This document shows, one piece after another, positions 1-8,850 of a stretch of 64,000 nucleotides of DNA. Position numbers and translations under genes: made by a program. The DNA lies in contig BBFE01000004.1 in assembly GCA_001313085.1 (NCBI GenBank), forward strand, positions 80,674 to 144,673, in the 5' to 3' direction. The first letter of the stretch is position 1, and every line of letters starts with the position of its first letter. The notes below the pieces were generated by a model. The model worked only from the letters and a program-made list of their open reading frames with translations. It had not been told where the DNA came from and made no database searches. This DNA is from Paenibacillus sp. JCM 18996 (GTDB lineage Bacteria > Bacillota > Bacilli > Paenibacillales > NBRC-103111).

Positions 1-410
1 GGGGCGATAGCGAGCCTGCAGGCGGCCAAAGAAAGCTTCGGCTATAAGCCGAGGCTTGAAATCTTCGGGACGGAAGGCAATATGACTGTGCCTGATCCGA
101 ACTTTTTTTGGACCTGTCCCTGGCCTCGACAGTACAATCCGCATTCAATTCAGCACCGGACAGACAAAGGAGCTTCCGCTCTCGCACGGATTTACCGAGG
201 ACAGCCGGGGAATCGGAGTGGCCGATATGGCTTATGCGGTCAGAACGGGCAGAGCTCATCGGGCAAACGGCCGATTGGCTCAGCACGTTCTGGATATTTC
301 GCTGAGCATTTTTTGAAGCGTCGGTATCGGAGAAGCATGTTCATATTCAATCCGCGGTCGAGCGTCCCGCTCCGCTGCCGATGGGCCTCAAGTACAACAA
401 GCTGGATTAA
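1..410 (+). CDS. Gfo/Idh/MocA-family oxidoreductase, C-terminal part
   Basis: The gene runs in from outside the window. The visible ~135 residues match the C-terminal substrate domain of Gfo/Idh/MocA NAD(P)-dependent sugar dehydrogenases: the IFGTEGNMTVPDP stretch, then a region ending in PLPMGLKYNKLD and a stop. The nucleotide-binding half is not present, so the substrate cannot be named. Continuous reading needs one T removed from the run at 103-109 and one from 309-314. A sugar isomerase/epimerase follows 48 bp downstream in the same direction, a common pairing in inositol or rare-sugar catabolism. Confidence 0.85.
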
Positions 411-458
411 CCGAACACTCGTTTTATAGACTGGAAATTACACTGAGGGGTGAAGAAA

Positions 459-1289
459 ATGCCTTATTTATCTCTGACTACATGGAGCTTGCACCGGAAC
501 CTGGGACCATTGCGCTGGACCCGCTGGGACGAAGAAAAAAGGAACCCAATCGACCGACATCAATGTTCAGCCCGAGACGATTTCGCTACTGGAGCTGCCG
601 GCTTATATCGCGGATAAGGGCTACCGCAGTTTGGATATATGCCATTTCCAGATTCCCGATACCAGCGAAGATTATTTACGCCAGCTGCGGAGCTCGCTGG
701 AAGAAACGGGTATCCGTTTATACACGCTGCTCATCGATTATGGCGACATTTCCAGTGAAAATCCGGCCCGCAGAAAGTCGGACATCGAATGGATGATGCA
801 GTGGATAGACATCGCGGCTTTGGCAGGCGCCGAGCGTGTCCGCATCATTGCAGGCGACGCGGATCCTGCCAACCGGACGGCTCTTGCCCGATCGATCGAG
901 TCGCTGCGATTTCTGTGCGATTACGCCTCCGGCAAAGGAGTCCGTATAGTGACGGAAAATTTCCGTCCCCTTTCTTCAAGCGCGGACAATTGTCTCGCCC
1001 TTCTGGACGCTTGCGGCGATCGTCTTGGTTTGATTGCGGATTTCGGCAATTTCAAAGGACCGCAAAAAAATACGAAGAGCTGCAAAAGATCGTACCCCGC
1101 AGCGAGTCGATTCATGCAAAGGCGCTGACGGACATGCAAGGGCTTCCCGACAGGGAAGAATTCCTGGAGTGCATGGAGATTGTCAAGCAGTCCGGCTTCG
1201 AAGGACCCATCACCATCGTATATGACGGACCGCATGACATGTGGGAAGGGATTGAACGGGTAAAGGAGCTTGCTACTCCTTTCCTGTGA
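459..1289 (+). CDS. Sugar phosphate isomerase/epimerase (xylose isomerase-like TIM barrel)
   Basis: About 275 residues starting MPYLSLTTWSLHRNLGPLRW, typical of AP-endonuclease-2/xylose-isomerase-like TIM-barrel enzymes acting on sugars or inositol intermediates. Metal-ligand positions seen are the Glu in VTENFRP, the Asp in LIADFGNF, the His in SIHAKAL and the Asp in IVYDGPHD. The ATG at 459 is preceded by GAGGGGTGAAG at good spacing. The A run at 535-540 is one base too long and the run at 1064-1070 two too long for continuous reading. It follows a Gfo/Idh/MocA gene, so the two probably act in one sugar pathway. The substrate is unknown. Confidence 0.85.
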
Positions 1290-1425
1290 CGTGAGGAACC
1301 CATACCCTTTTACGTAGAATCCGCATAATTATGCTTTATATTAGGCTCTGAATGGGTTTGTCAAGCTGAATGAATTACATTAAGCGCCTTTTCAGTGGGC
1401 GGTCTTCTTTTGGTCAGTATAAATT

Positions 1426-1454
1426 GGGAAGCCTTAAGGTTTCCCCTTTTTTTG
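1426..1454 (+). terminator. Intrinsic terminator
   Basis: An 8-bp stem (GGGAAGCC / GGTTTCCC, one G-T pair) with a TTAA loop is followed directly by a run of T. It closes the dehydrogenase/epimerase unit. The remaining ~100 bp before the germination operon show no gene. Confidence 0.7.
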
Positions 1455-1561
1455 ATTTTCCGCAGCTTCTCCCTCCCGCAGTCCACGTTCGCCATACACA
1501 CGTATAAAAAAAAATCTTATGTCAATAAATGTCTATATATGTTGAAGCAGGGGGGATAAGC

Positions 1562-3161
1562 TTGTCCTTTAAAGGCCGGCTTCGTAGAAATATGAACAGG
1601 GGCAATGGAAACGAAGAAACGGCGAGCGATGCCACAACACCCCTTCCCCGTGACTTAAAAAAATCAATATGAAGCAGATTCGGCAGAAGTTTGGAAACAG
1701 CCGGATGTGGTTATCCGGGAATTCCGGATTGCAAGCCTGCAGGTTCAAGCGGCCGCGGTTTTCATCGACAATTTGATCGACAAGAAATTGGTCGACGATT
1801 TTGTCATGCGTTCCTTAATGATCGATACTGCCGAGGAGACATTCAAAAAACCTGGCATCCGATAAAAAATGTCCTTGATATCATCAAATATAATGCTTTG
1901 GCAGTCGGAGAAGTAAAGGTCATCAAAGATTGGAACGCATTACTAACGGGCATATTATCTGGAGATACGGTCATCCTAATCGACGGCTCCGCCGAAGCGA
2001 TCAGCAGCAGCACGAGAGGAGGGGAATCGAGGGCGGTTGAGGAACCGTCGTCCCAAGTGGTCATTCGAGGACCGAAGGACGGTTTTACGGAGTCCATCGC
2101 GACTAATATTTCCCTTGTCCGCCGGCGGATTAAAAGCCTAATCTGTGGTTAGAGGGTATGCAAATCGGCGATGTGACCCAAACGAACGTGGGGATCATGT
2201 ATATCAAAGGGATTGCCAACGATGAAATCGTGCAGGAAGTAAAGAAAAGGCTTAAGGGTATACAAATTGACGGCATCCTCGAATCCGCTTATATCGAAGA
2301 GCTGATCCAGGATCAAACCTTCAGCCCATTTCCGATGCTTTACAATACCGAGCGGCCGGATAGCGTCGCCGCGAATTTGTTGGAAGCCGAATAGCCATTT
2401 TCGTGGACGGTACGCCTTTTGTCCTCATTGCTCCAGCTACGTTTTTTTATGTATTTTCAATCCGCTGAAGACTACTATCAACGTTACGATATCTCAACGA
2501 TGATTCGATTGCTGAGGTACGTATCCTTTTTTGATTTCATTATTGGGCCCTTCTATCTATATTGCGGCCATCACCTTCCACCAGGAGATGATTCCAACTC
2601 CTCTATTGATCAGCCTGGCGGCACAGCGGGAAAATGTCCCTTTCCCTGCGCTTGTCGAGGCTTTAATGATGGAAGTCACTTTTGAGATTCTGCGCGAGGC
2701 AGGCGTTCGAATGCCGCGGGCGATCGGTCAAGCGGTATCGATTGTAGGCGCGCTCGTATTGGGGCAGGCGGCGGTGCAAGCGGGGATTGTATCGTCAGCT
2801 ATGGTGATCGTGGTATCTATTACCGGGATTGCCAGTTTTGCCACACCGGCTTTCAATATGTCGATTTCCATTCGTTTGCTCCGGTTTGTGATCATGATTG
2901 CAGCTGCGACATTTGGTTTTTTACGGGATTGCAATCAGCAACATAATCATCATTGCCCATATGTGCAGCTTGCGTTCTTTCGGGGTTCCTTATATGTCTC
3001 CTCTTGGCCCGTTCATTGCGGCGGACCAGAAGGATGCAGTGCTGCGTTTGCCCTTATGGTCACTCCTTACCAGACCCCGGTTGATCGGCTCAAATAACAA
3101 GACCAGGATGGGACGAAATCTGCAGCCTTCTCCTCCCAAGCAAAAAAAGCAATATGTCTAA
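1562..3161 (+). CDS. Spore germinant receptor subunit A (GerA/GerKA family)
   Basis: GerA-family alpha subunit of an inner-membrane spore nutrient receptor. The soluble N-terminal domain includes DVVIREFRIASLQ and the SGDTVILIDGSAEA stretch. The membrane domain includes VDGTPFVLIAPATF, GPSIYIAAITFHQEMIPTPLL and the family signature MPRAIGQAVSIVGALVLGQAAV (split here). The C-terminus is polar and lysine-rich. The likely start is TTG at 1562 behind GGGGGATAAG. Frame breaks are frequent: extra A in runs near 1657, 1846 and 1863, and missing C near 2138 and G near 2388. It is first in an A-C-B operon, the same order as B. subtilis gerKA-gerKC-gerKB. Expected to be expressed in the forespore; no promoter was confidently seen. 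The germinant is unknown. Confidence 0.9.
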
Positions 3162-3172
3162 GGGGGATATGG

Positions 3173-4430
3173 ATGAAAGCTAAATGGGGGTTACGAACCG
3201 TTATTCTTTTTTTGGAGCGGTGCTGCTGCTGACAGGCTGCTGGGACAGCAATGAGCTGAAAAAATATGGCGATTGTCATGGCGATGGGGTAGATAAGGCG
3301 CCAAAAAACAGATCAATATCGGGTATCGTTTCAAATTATCAATCCGGGTGCCATAGCGACAGGAACAACTGGAGGAGGAGGAGGAGGACTAACTGTTACC
3401 CCGGTAACGGTCTATACGGGAACAGGCAGTACTCTGGCAGAAGCGGTCCGCAAATCATCGCAAAAAAAATCGCCGCGGCAGCTTTTCTTTCCGCATCTGC
3501 AGCTGCTGATCATTGGAGAAGATTTTGCAAAGGATGGAATACAGGACTTATTTGACATTTTCGAACGGTCACATAAGGCCCGTCTCACTACTATGGTGCT
3601 TGTCGCAAGAGGAAGCGAAGCTTATCCGATTCTCAGAACCCTGACGCCATTGGAGAAAATACCGGCAAATGCTGTTGCAGGGAAAATCAAAAAAATACGG
3701 CCAAACTTTGGTCTGAGAATAGTAAAGTCCAAATTGATGACCTGATTAAGTCGTTATCAAGCAAAGGAGATCCGATTATCAGCGGAGTCCAACTCGTCGG
3801 GGACCCGGAAGCAGGATATAAGAAATCCAATGTGGAACGGTCTGCACTGCCAGCCGAGCTGGATATCAAAGGGATAGCCCTTTTCAAGGACGGAAAGCTA
3901 AAACGCTGGCTGGATGGACCTGAGGCGCGTGGAACCGTATGGATTAAAAAATAAAATGAAGGCACTATTGTCAGTCTTGATTGTAAAGATAAAAAAAATG
4001 CCATCGGCATAGAAAATATTCGTTCACATACGGATGTTAAGGCGGAAGTCCAGGACGGGAAGCCGATTTTCCATATCCGTATACGGGAAGAAGGAAATGT
4101 GCTCGAGGCTAAATGTCCAATTGACCTGAGCAAGGCAGAGATAATCAACGGACTTGAACAAGAGTGGGCAACGGAGACAAAGACAGAAGTCATGAAGGCT
4201 GTGAAAGCCGCCCAGAGCGAACAAAGCGATATCTTTGGTTTTGGAGAAGCGTGAATCGGACAAACCCGAAAGCGTGGGAGAAAATGAAGAAAGACTGGGG
4301 CAAATCTTTTGCTGAAAGTGAAGTAGACGTCCAGGTGGATGCTTACATCCGGCGTACAGGCATGCGGTTGAAACCGTATATGTCAAAAAAAAGAGGAACA
4401 AGAGTGACCATGAAGGGCGGAACAGGATGA
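3173..4430 (+). CDS. Ger(x)C-family spore germination lipoprotein (GerKC-like)
   Basis: Germinant-receptor C subunit, a lipoprotein on the outer face of the inner spore membrane. The N-terminus MKAKWGLRTVILF is a signal peptide leading to the lipobox LLLTGCWDSNEL, where the Cys would be lipidated and CWDxxEL is the family hallmark. The central part has VAMGVDKAP and VYTGTGSTLAEAVRKSS, and the C-terminal part has the family's SKAEIINGLEQEW helix region. Start ATG 3173 lies behind AAGGGGGAT, 11 bp after subunit A. Several extra-A/T frame breaks interrupt it. The stop touches the start of subunit B, so the three genes are one transcription unit. Confidence 0.9.
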
Positions 4431-4431
4431 A

Positions 4432-5542
4432 ATGGAAAAAAAAGCGAGGATTAACGCAAAGCAATTGTTCGCTTTGATCGTGTTGTTTGAACTCGGTACC
4501 GCAATTGTTGTTCCAGTGGGACTAACGGTACAAAGGGGTGTCTGGCTCTCGATCCTGTTGGCTTTATTAGGGGGGATCCTGTTATTTCTCGTTTATGAGT
4601 ATCTTTTTTCGTCAATATCCCGATCTGCCTATAAGCGGATATGCTCGGAAAATTCTCGGCAAATATGTCGGATGGCCCTTAGGGCTGTTATATGTTGCTT
4701 TTTTTTATTTATATCGCTGCAAGGGACCTGCGTGATGCAGGCGACCTGCTCATCACCTCTGTGTATGACCGGACGCCGCTGTTTGCAATTAATGCTTTGA
4801 TGATTGTTGCGGTTGTTTATGTACTCCATAAAGGGATCGAAGTGCTGGCAAGAACGGGAGAAATCTACCTGGTCATACTGATTGTTTTAGGTTTTTTTTG
4901 GGCAATCTGTCTGTGCTGTTTTCCGGAATAATCGATCTTAAGAATCTGCTTCCATTGTTAGAAAAAAGGGTGGAAACCCATATTAACGGCAGCATATCCC
5001 AATATATTCATGTTTCCGTTCGGTGAAATGATTTGTTTTACCACGATGCTTCCCTTTTTAAATAAACGCCGATCTGGGAGGAAGACAGGATTGACCGCCC
5101 TGTTGTTCAGCGGCATTATATTAAGTGTGACGCATGCAATTCAAATCTCTGTTCTTGGGGAGGACATTTACGGCCGGGCTGTCTTTCCTTTATTGACAAC
5201 GATCGGCAAAGTGAACCTGGCCGATTTCCTGCAGCGGATGGATATCATTGCGATCCTCACATTCTTTATCGGCGACTTTTTTCAAGGTCGCAATCTTTTG
5301 TTATGCCGCAGTGATAGTGGCCTCGGATTTATTCAAGGTGCCGAAACTGCAAAGGCTGGTGCTGCCTGTCGGAATCATCGTCCTATACTCCTCAATGATG
5401 CTGGCAAGCAATTTCCCGGAGCATTTGCAAGAAGGGAAACTTAATCTAATATTTCTGCTGCCCCTTTTTTTCTGCCGTAATTCCCGTGTTGCTTTTGGCA
5501 GTCCATCTGATCCGCAAACGGTTTGGCCTATACCGTCCGTAA
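4432..5542 (+). CDS. GerAB/GerKB-family germinant receptor permease subunit
   Basis: Endospore germination permease (APC superfamily fold) with about ten hydrophobic helices. Seen in order: MEKKARINAKQLFALIVLFELGT (N-terminus), then GGILLFLVYEYLF, GLLYVAFFLYIAARDLRDAGDLL, and the conserved MFPFGEMICFTTMLPF segment. The B subunit binds the germinant in characterised receptors. The start ATG 4432 is immediately after the C-subunit stop. Several T or A runs are one base too long. After correcting the run near 5465 the protein ends LIRKRFGLYRP at 5542. Confidence 0.9.
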
Positions 5543-5576
5543 ACCGTCCTTTAAGCTGAGCGCAAACTGCGGCTAT

Positions 5577-5811
5577 TTACCGGTTTTGGCCTGTTTCCTT
5601 TTGTTTGAGGTAAGAGACAACAGGAGGAATGAATACAGCTGACAGCAGGACAACGAAGATGGCATACTCCGGGATAGTCATGACGCGGAAAGGGTTTGCA
5701 AGATTTCTAAGCGACATGGAAAGATTCAGCCCCATCATCAGATCCATCACTATAACTAAGGCTACGCTCATTAGAAAAAAAACAGGAAAAAAAAGCAAAG
5801 ATTATTTTCAT
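5577..5811 (-). CDS. Small two-helix membrane protein, candidate germinant receptor D subunit
   Basis: About 77 residues: a hydrophobic N-terminal helix (MKIIFAFFPVFFLMSVALVI), a short loop, a second helix (YAIFVVLLSAVFIPPVVSYL) and a charged tail. Start ATG 5811 sits behind GAGGAG at about 9-base spacing, and the first 15 nt of A-run on the plus strand (5776-5783) carry one base too many. It is convergent with the receptor operon, 34 bp from its end. Size, topology and position fit the small D proteins that accompany some Bacillus ger operons (for example GerKD beside gerK). That role is inference; sequence similarity could not be tested. Confidence 0.65.
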
Positions 5812-6006
5812 GCGGCAAACAGCTCCTCAGGCGACGCTTGATCGGAATTTACAAAGGTTAATCTAACCAAACCCGGATCAATTATGTATGTTGCACGCTC
5901 ATTTGAACTCATGTTCCCTACTGCGGATTTGAAGTTATGGTGAATGGATAGCCTCAAATGTTATGGAGAAAATAGCATTGTTCAATGAGTGGAGGTGAAG
6001 GGCAAG

Positions 6007-6215
6007 ATGGAACGACAAAGTTTGGCGCCGCATGAATCAATGGAAATCCATGAAATGCTGAATTTCAAAACGATTTGTTTGACCAAGTCGAAAATGATGC
6101 AGGGCCTGGTTTTTTTGATAAAGACCTGAAAGCACTGATGCAAAAAGACGTAGAGCAGTCGATGAGAGCGATCAAGGAACTGCAGAACATTTATACAAAG
6201 GCTCCAATCCATTAA
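6007..6215 (+). CDS. CotF-like small spore coat protein (YraG-like)
   Basis: About 69 residues starting MERQSLAPHESMEIHEMLNFK, with the CotF-family TKSKMMQGLV motif and a helical tail. Start ATG 6007 is behind GGAGGTGAAG. The T run at 6110-6116 is two bases too long: the paralogue at 7783 has VEDNDLK where this has VFDKDLK. It heads a five-gene cluster matching yraG-yraF-adhB-yraE-yraD of B. subtilis. That cluster is made late in the mother cell and contributes to the coat; the same timing here is inferred. Confidence 0.8.
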
Positions 6216-6231
6216 CAGGAGGCATGTAACA

Positions 6232-6595
6232 TTGAACTACGATTATTTAGACCCGATCAACTCCAAAGGAATGCCCAACATGGCCGACTCGATGTTTGCC
6301 CTCGATTTTTTTTGATGGCTGCCAAGAATGGGGTTAGAAACTGCTCAGTGGCACTGTCGGAAACGGCTACGCCTGACGCCAGAAAGATCCTGCGGAGGCA
6401 GCTGGAGGAAGCCTTCAGCTTCATGAGGAGATCGCCCAGCTTATGATCAGCAAAGGTTGGCTGCATCCCTATAATCTGGACCAACAATACCAGCTGGATA
6501 TGAAGTCCGCGAAGACGACGGTCCAGATTGCCGAGATGAAGATTTTCCCTGACCACACCTCCCGCCTTGGCACATTCGCAGACCTGGATCATTAA
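6232..6595 (+). CDS. CotF-like spore coat protein (YraF-like)
   Basis: About 120 residues, close to the length of B. subtilis YraF. It has the family core ALDFLMAAKNGVRNCSVALS then ETATPDARKILRRQLEEA and a GWLHPYNLDQQYQLD C-terminal stretch. The start is TTG 6232 behind ACAGGAGGC. The T run near 6306-6313 breaks the frame, and one C appears missing near 6415 (GAAGCC-CTT). It lies 17 bp after the first CotF-like gene and 22 bp before the alcohol dehydrogenase, consistent with one operon. Coat location is inferred from the family. Confidence 0.8.
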
Positions 6596-6616
6596 AATTA
6601 GGAGGTCATCCCTATA

Positions 6617-7761
6617 ATGAAAGCCGTAACGTATCAAGGCATCAAAGATGTGAGGGTCAAAGAGGTTCAAGATCCCAAAATCGAAAAAACCGGACGATAT
6701 CATTGTCAAACTCACCAGTACGGCGATCTGCGGGTCGGATTTGCATTTGATTCACGGAATGGTCCCCAATTTCCCGCAGGACTATATTATCGGGCATGAA
6801 CCGATGGGAATTGTCGAAGAAACGGGCCCGGACGTAACCAAAGTGAAAAAAAGGGGACCGCGTCGTTATTCCTTTCAACGTGGCCTGCGGTGAATGCTTT
6901 TTTCTGCAAGCATGAGCTGACCAGCCAGTGCGACAACTCGAACCCTCACGGGGAGGCCGGGGGCTACTTCGGATATTCCGAAACTTTCGGCGGGTATGCC
7001 GGAGGGCAGGCCGAGTTCATGCGGGTGCCGTACGGCAATTTCACCCCTTTCCGGCTTCCTGACAACTGTGAAGTGGAAGACGAGAAACTGGTGCTGATCG
7101 CCGACGCGATGTCGACTGCTTACTGGACGGTCGATAACGCCGGAGTAAAAGACGGGGACACGGTCATTGTGCTTGGATGCGGTCCGGTTGGACTGCTCTC
7201 GCAAAAAAAATTCGCTTGGCTGAAAGGCGCAAAAAGGGTCATTGCGGTCGATTATGTCGATTACCGCCTGGAGCACGCCAAACGCACTAATAAGGTTGAA
7301 ACGATAAATTTTGAGCAGGAGCAAAATATAGGAACTCACCTGAAAGAAATTACGCAGGGCGGGGCTGACGTTGTATTGGACTGTGTCGGCATGGATGGCA
7401 AGATGACGCCGCTGGAATTTCTTGCGACCGGTTTGAAGCTGCAGGGCGGTTCCATGGGCGCGCTCGTGATAGCTGCCCAGGCTGTGCGCAAAGGCGGCAC
7501 CATCCAGATCACGGGAGCTTACGGCATGCGGTATAACGCCTTCCCGCTGGGAGATATTTTCCAGAGAAACATTAATATCAGGTCCGGGCAGGCGCCGGTC
7601 ATCCCTTATATGCCGCACCTGTACAACCTTATAGCAGAAGGCAAAGTAGATCCGGGGGATGTGGTCACCCATGTCATACCGCTCGACCAAGCCAAAAAAA
7701 GGATATGAATTTTTTCGATACCAAAACGGACGGCTGCATTAAAGTCGTTCTGAAGCCATAG
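6617..7761 (+). CDS. adhB: Zinc-dependent alcohol dehydrogenase (AdhB-like)
   Basis: Medium-chain dehydrogenase of ~378 residues. Catalytic zinc ligands are Cys in STAICGSDLHLIHG and His-Glu in IIGHEPMG. Structural zinc cysteines lie in CGECFFCKHELTSQC, and the NAD-binding loop is VLGCGPVGLL. The insertion NPHGEAGGYFGYSETFGGYAGG is typical of the formaldehyde-dehydrogenase-like AdhB group. Start ATG 6617 is behind AGGAGGTC. Extra A at 6679-6684 and 6845-6851, and extra A and T near 7693-7711, split the frame. It sits between two pairs of CotF-like genes, as adhB does in the yra cluster of B. subtilis. It may be a coat-associated enzyme; the substrate is unknown. Confidence 0.9.
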
Positions 7762-7782
7762 CTGCCGGAGGTGAATAATCAA

Positions 7783-7995
7783 ATGGATACCAAATACGGG
7801 CTGCACGAAACGCTAGAGCTGCATGAGCTCACCGTATTCAAAACGGTTTGCATGACTAAATCCAAAACCATGCAGGCTCTTGTCGAAGACAATGATCTGA
7901 AGAATATTTTACAACGGGACGTCCGGATGTCCACCGGGCAGATCCAGGAGCTGGACGGATTGCTTTCAAACGCGATGAAACAGGAGATGAGATAA
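7783..7995 (+). CDS. CotF-like small spore coat protein (YraE-like)
   Basis: Seventy uninterrupted residues, MDTKYGLHETLELHELTVFK onward, with MTKSKTMQALVEDNDLK matching the first small gene of this cluster. ATG 7783 is preferred over GTG 7771 because GGAGGTGAA lies 7-8 bases upstream of the ATG and would overlap the GTG. The stop overlaps the next start by one base (TAATG), so the two are translationally coupled. It is a paralogue of the gene at 6007. Coat function is inferred from family and cluster. Confidence 0.8.
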   Translation: MDTKYGLHETLELHELTVFKTVCMTKSKTMQALVEDNDLKNILQRDVRMSTGQIQELDGLLSNAMKQEMR

Positions 7996-8293
7996 TGAAC
8001 AGGATCATTGAAAATTTAACGGGAATGAACATGCTGACCGACCAGGTCATTGCGGCGGATTTTCTCATTTCGGCTAAATCGGGGATCAAAATGTACTCGC
8101 TGGCCCTCACAGAAACCGCCACACCCGAGATTAAAACGGTGCTGCGCAAGCATCTTGAGGAAGCCGTCGAGACACACGAGCAAATCACGGCTTATATGAT
8201 GCAAAGAGGTTTTTTTACCATCCATATGATGTAACCGAGCAAATCCAGCTTGATCGTAATAATGCCCAGACCGCTTTAAATATTCCCTCCTGA
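7995..8293 (+). CDS. CotF-like spore coat protein (YraD-like)
   Basis: About 99 residues after correcting a T run two bases too long at 8211-8217, the same length as B. subtilis YraD. It shares VIAADFLISAKSGIKMYSLA and ETATPEIKTVLRKHLEEAV with the gene at 6232, so the cluster holds a duplicated small/large CotF pair. The reconstructed end reads FYHPYDVTEQIQLDRNN and stops at TGA 8293. The start overlaps the stop of the preceding gene. Confidence 0.8.
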
Positions 8294-8436
8294 TCGTCAG
8301 TCCGCAGCACCGAATCAGCCTTCATGCCGAGTTCATGGAGGTTTTTTTTGTTATGCAGCAGCAATTGAAACCGGTTCGCGTTGGAATTATTCCCATAATT
8401 TGAGGTTCGAAATAGACGATAACACGGGGAGAGGGG

Positions 8437-8652
8437 TTGCGTAAGAATCATCCGGTGGAAGAAATCGGCACGATATTTCATCATGCCTACATGTATGCCC
8501 CGACTGGTATTGCGATAGTCTCACCCGACGACGGCGTTTGGCTGCGAGTCAATCCGTCCTTCTGTAAAATGCTGGGTTACGGTCCCGACAGTCCGGCAGG
8601 GGCAGCCGGCAAAGATAAATTTGCCCGTTCCATTGACACATCGGGCCAGTAG
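8437..8652 (+). CDS. PAS-domain fragment
   Basis: Seventy-one residues from TTG 8437 behind GGGGAGAGG. The segment YAPTGIAIVSPDDGVWLRVN then PSFCKMLGY is the N-terminal half of a PAS sensor fold. It then runs into SPAGAAGKDKFARS and a stop, so the rest of PAS and any output domain are missing. It is probably the 5' remnant of a PAS-type signalling gene truncated by deletion. Whether it is still expressed cannot be judged. Confidence 0.6.
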   Translation: MRKNHPVEEIGTIFHHAYMYAPTGIAIVSPDDGVWLRVNPSFCKMLGYGPDSPAGAAGKDKFARSIDTSGQ

Positions 8653-8763
8653 GTCTATCATAAGTAACAATGCGATGGCGGGTGGACTTGGTATGAAGTT
8701 CATCCACTATGGATAGTTTGGATGATTGGATTGGTAAAAGGCATTTTGCGATGCCGGCTATAC

Positions 8764-8828
8764 ATCCATCATAAAGACCAGCCATTACCGGTAAAGGTAA
8801 ATGGTTGCTTTATGATGGATCTTTTTTT
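8764..8828 (+). terminator. Long hairpin with T tail upstream of formate dehydrogenase (terminator or attenuator)
   Basis: A perfect 13-bp stem (8764-8776 with 8808-8820) extends inward through a second CCATT/AATGG stem and is followed by C and seven T. It ends only 22 bp before the formate dehydrogenase start, with the AGGAGG site just beyond. Either it terminates upstream transcription or it is an attenuator. The upstream segments 8710-8735 (GGATAGTTTGGATGAT) could pair with the CATCCATC side as an alternative fold. Confidence 0.7.
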
Positions 8829-8850
8829 ATTTTAAAGGAGGCAATTCTAC

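Noticed and set aside
6875..7690. Long minus-strand open frame (271 codons) opposite adhB
   Set aside because: It is antisense to a clear dehydrogenase, has no ribosome site and no recognisable motif. High-GC third positions leave the opposite strand open.
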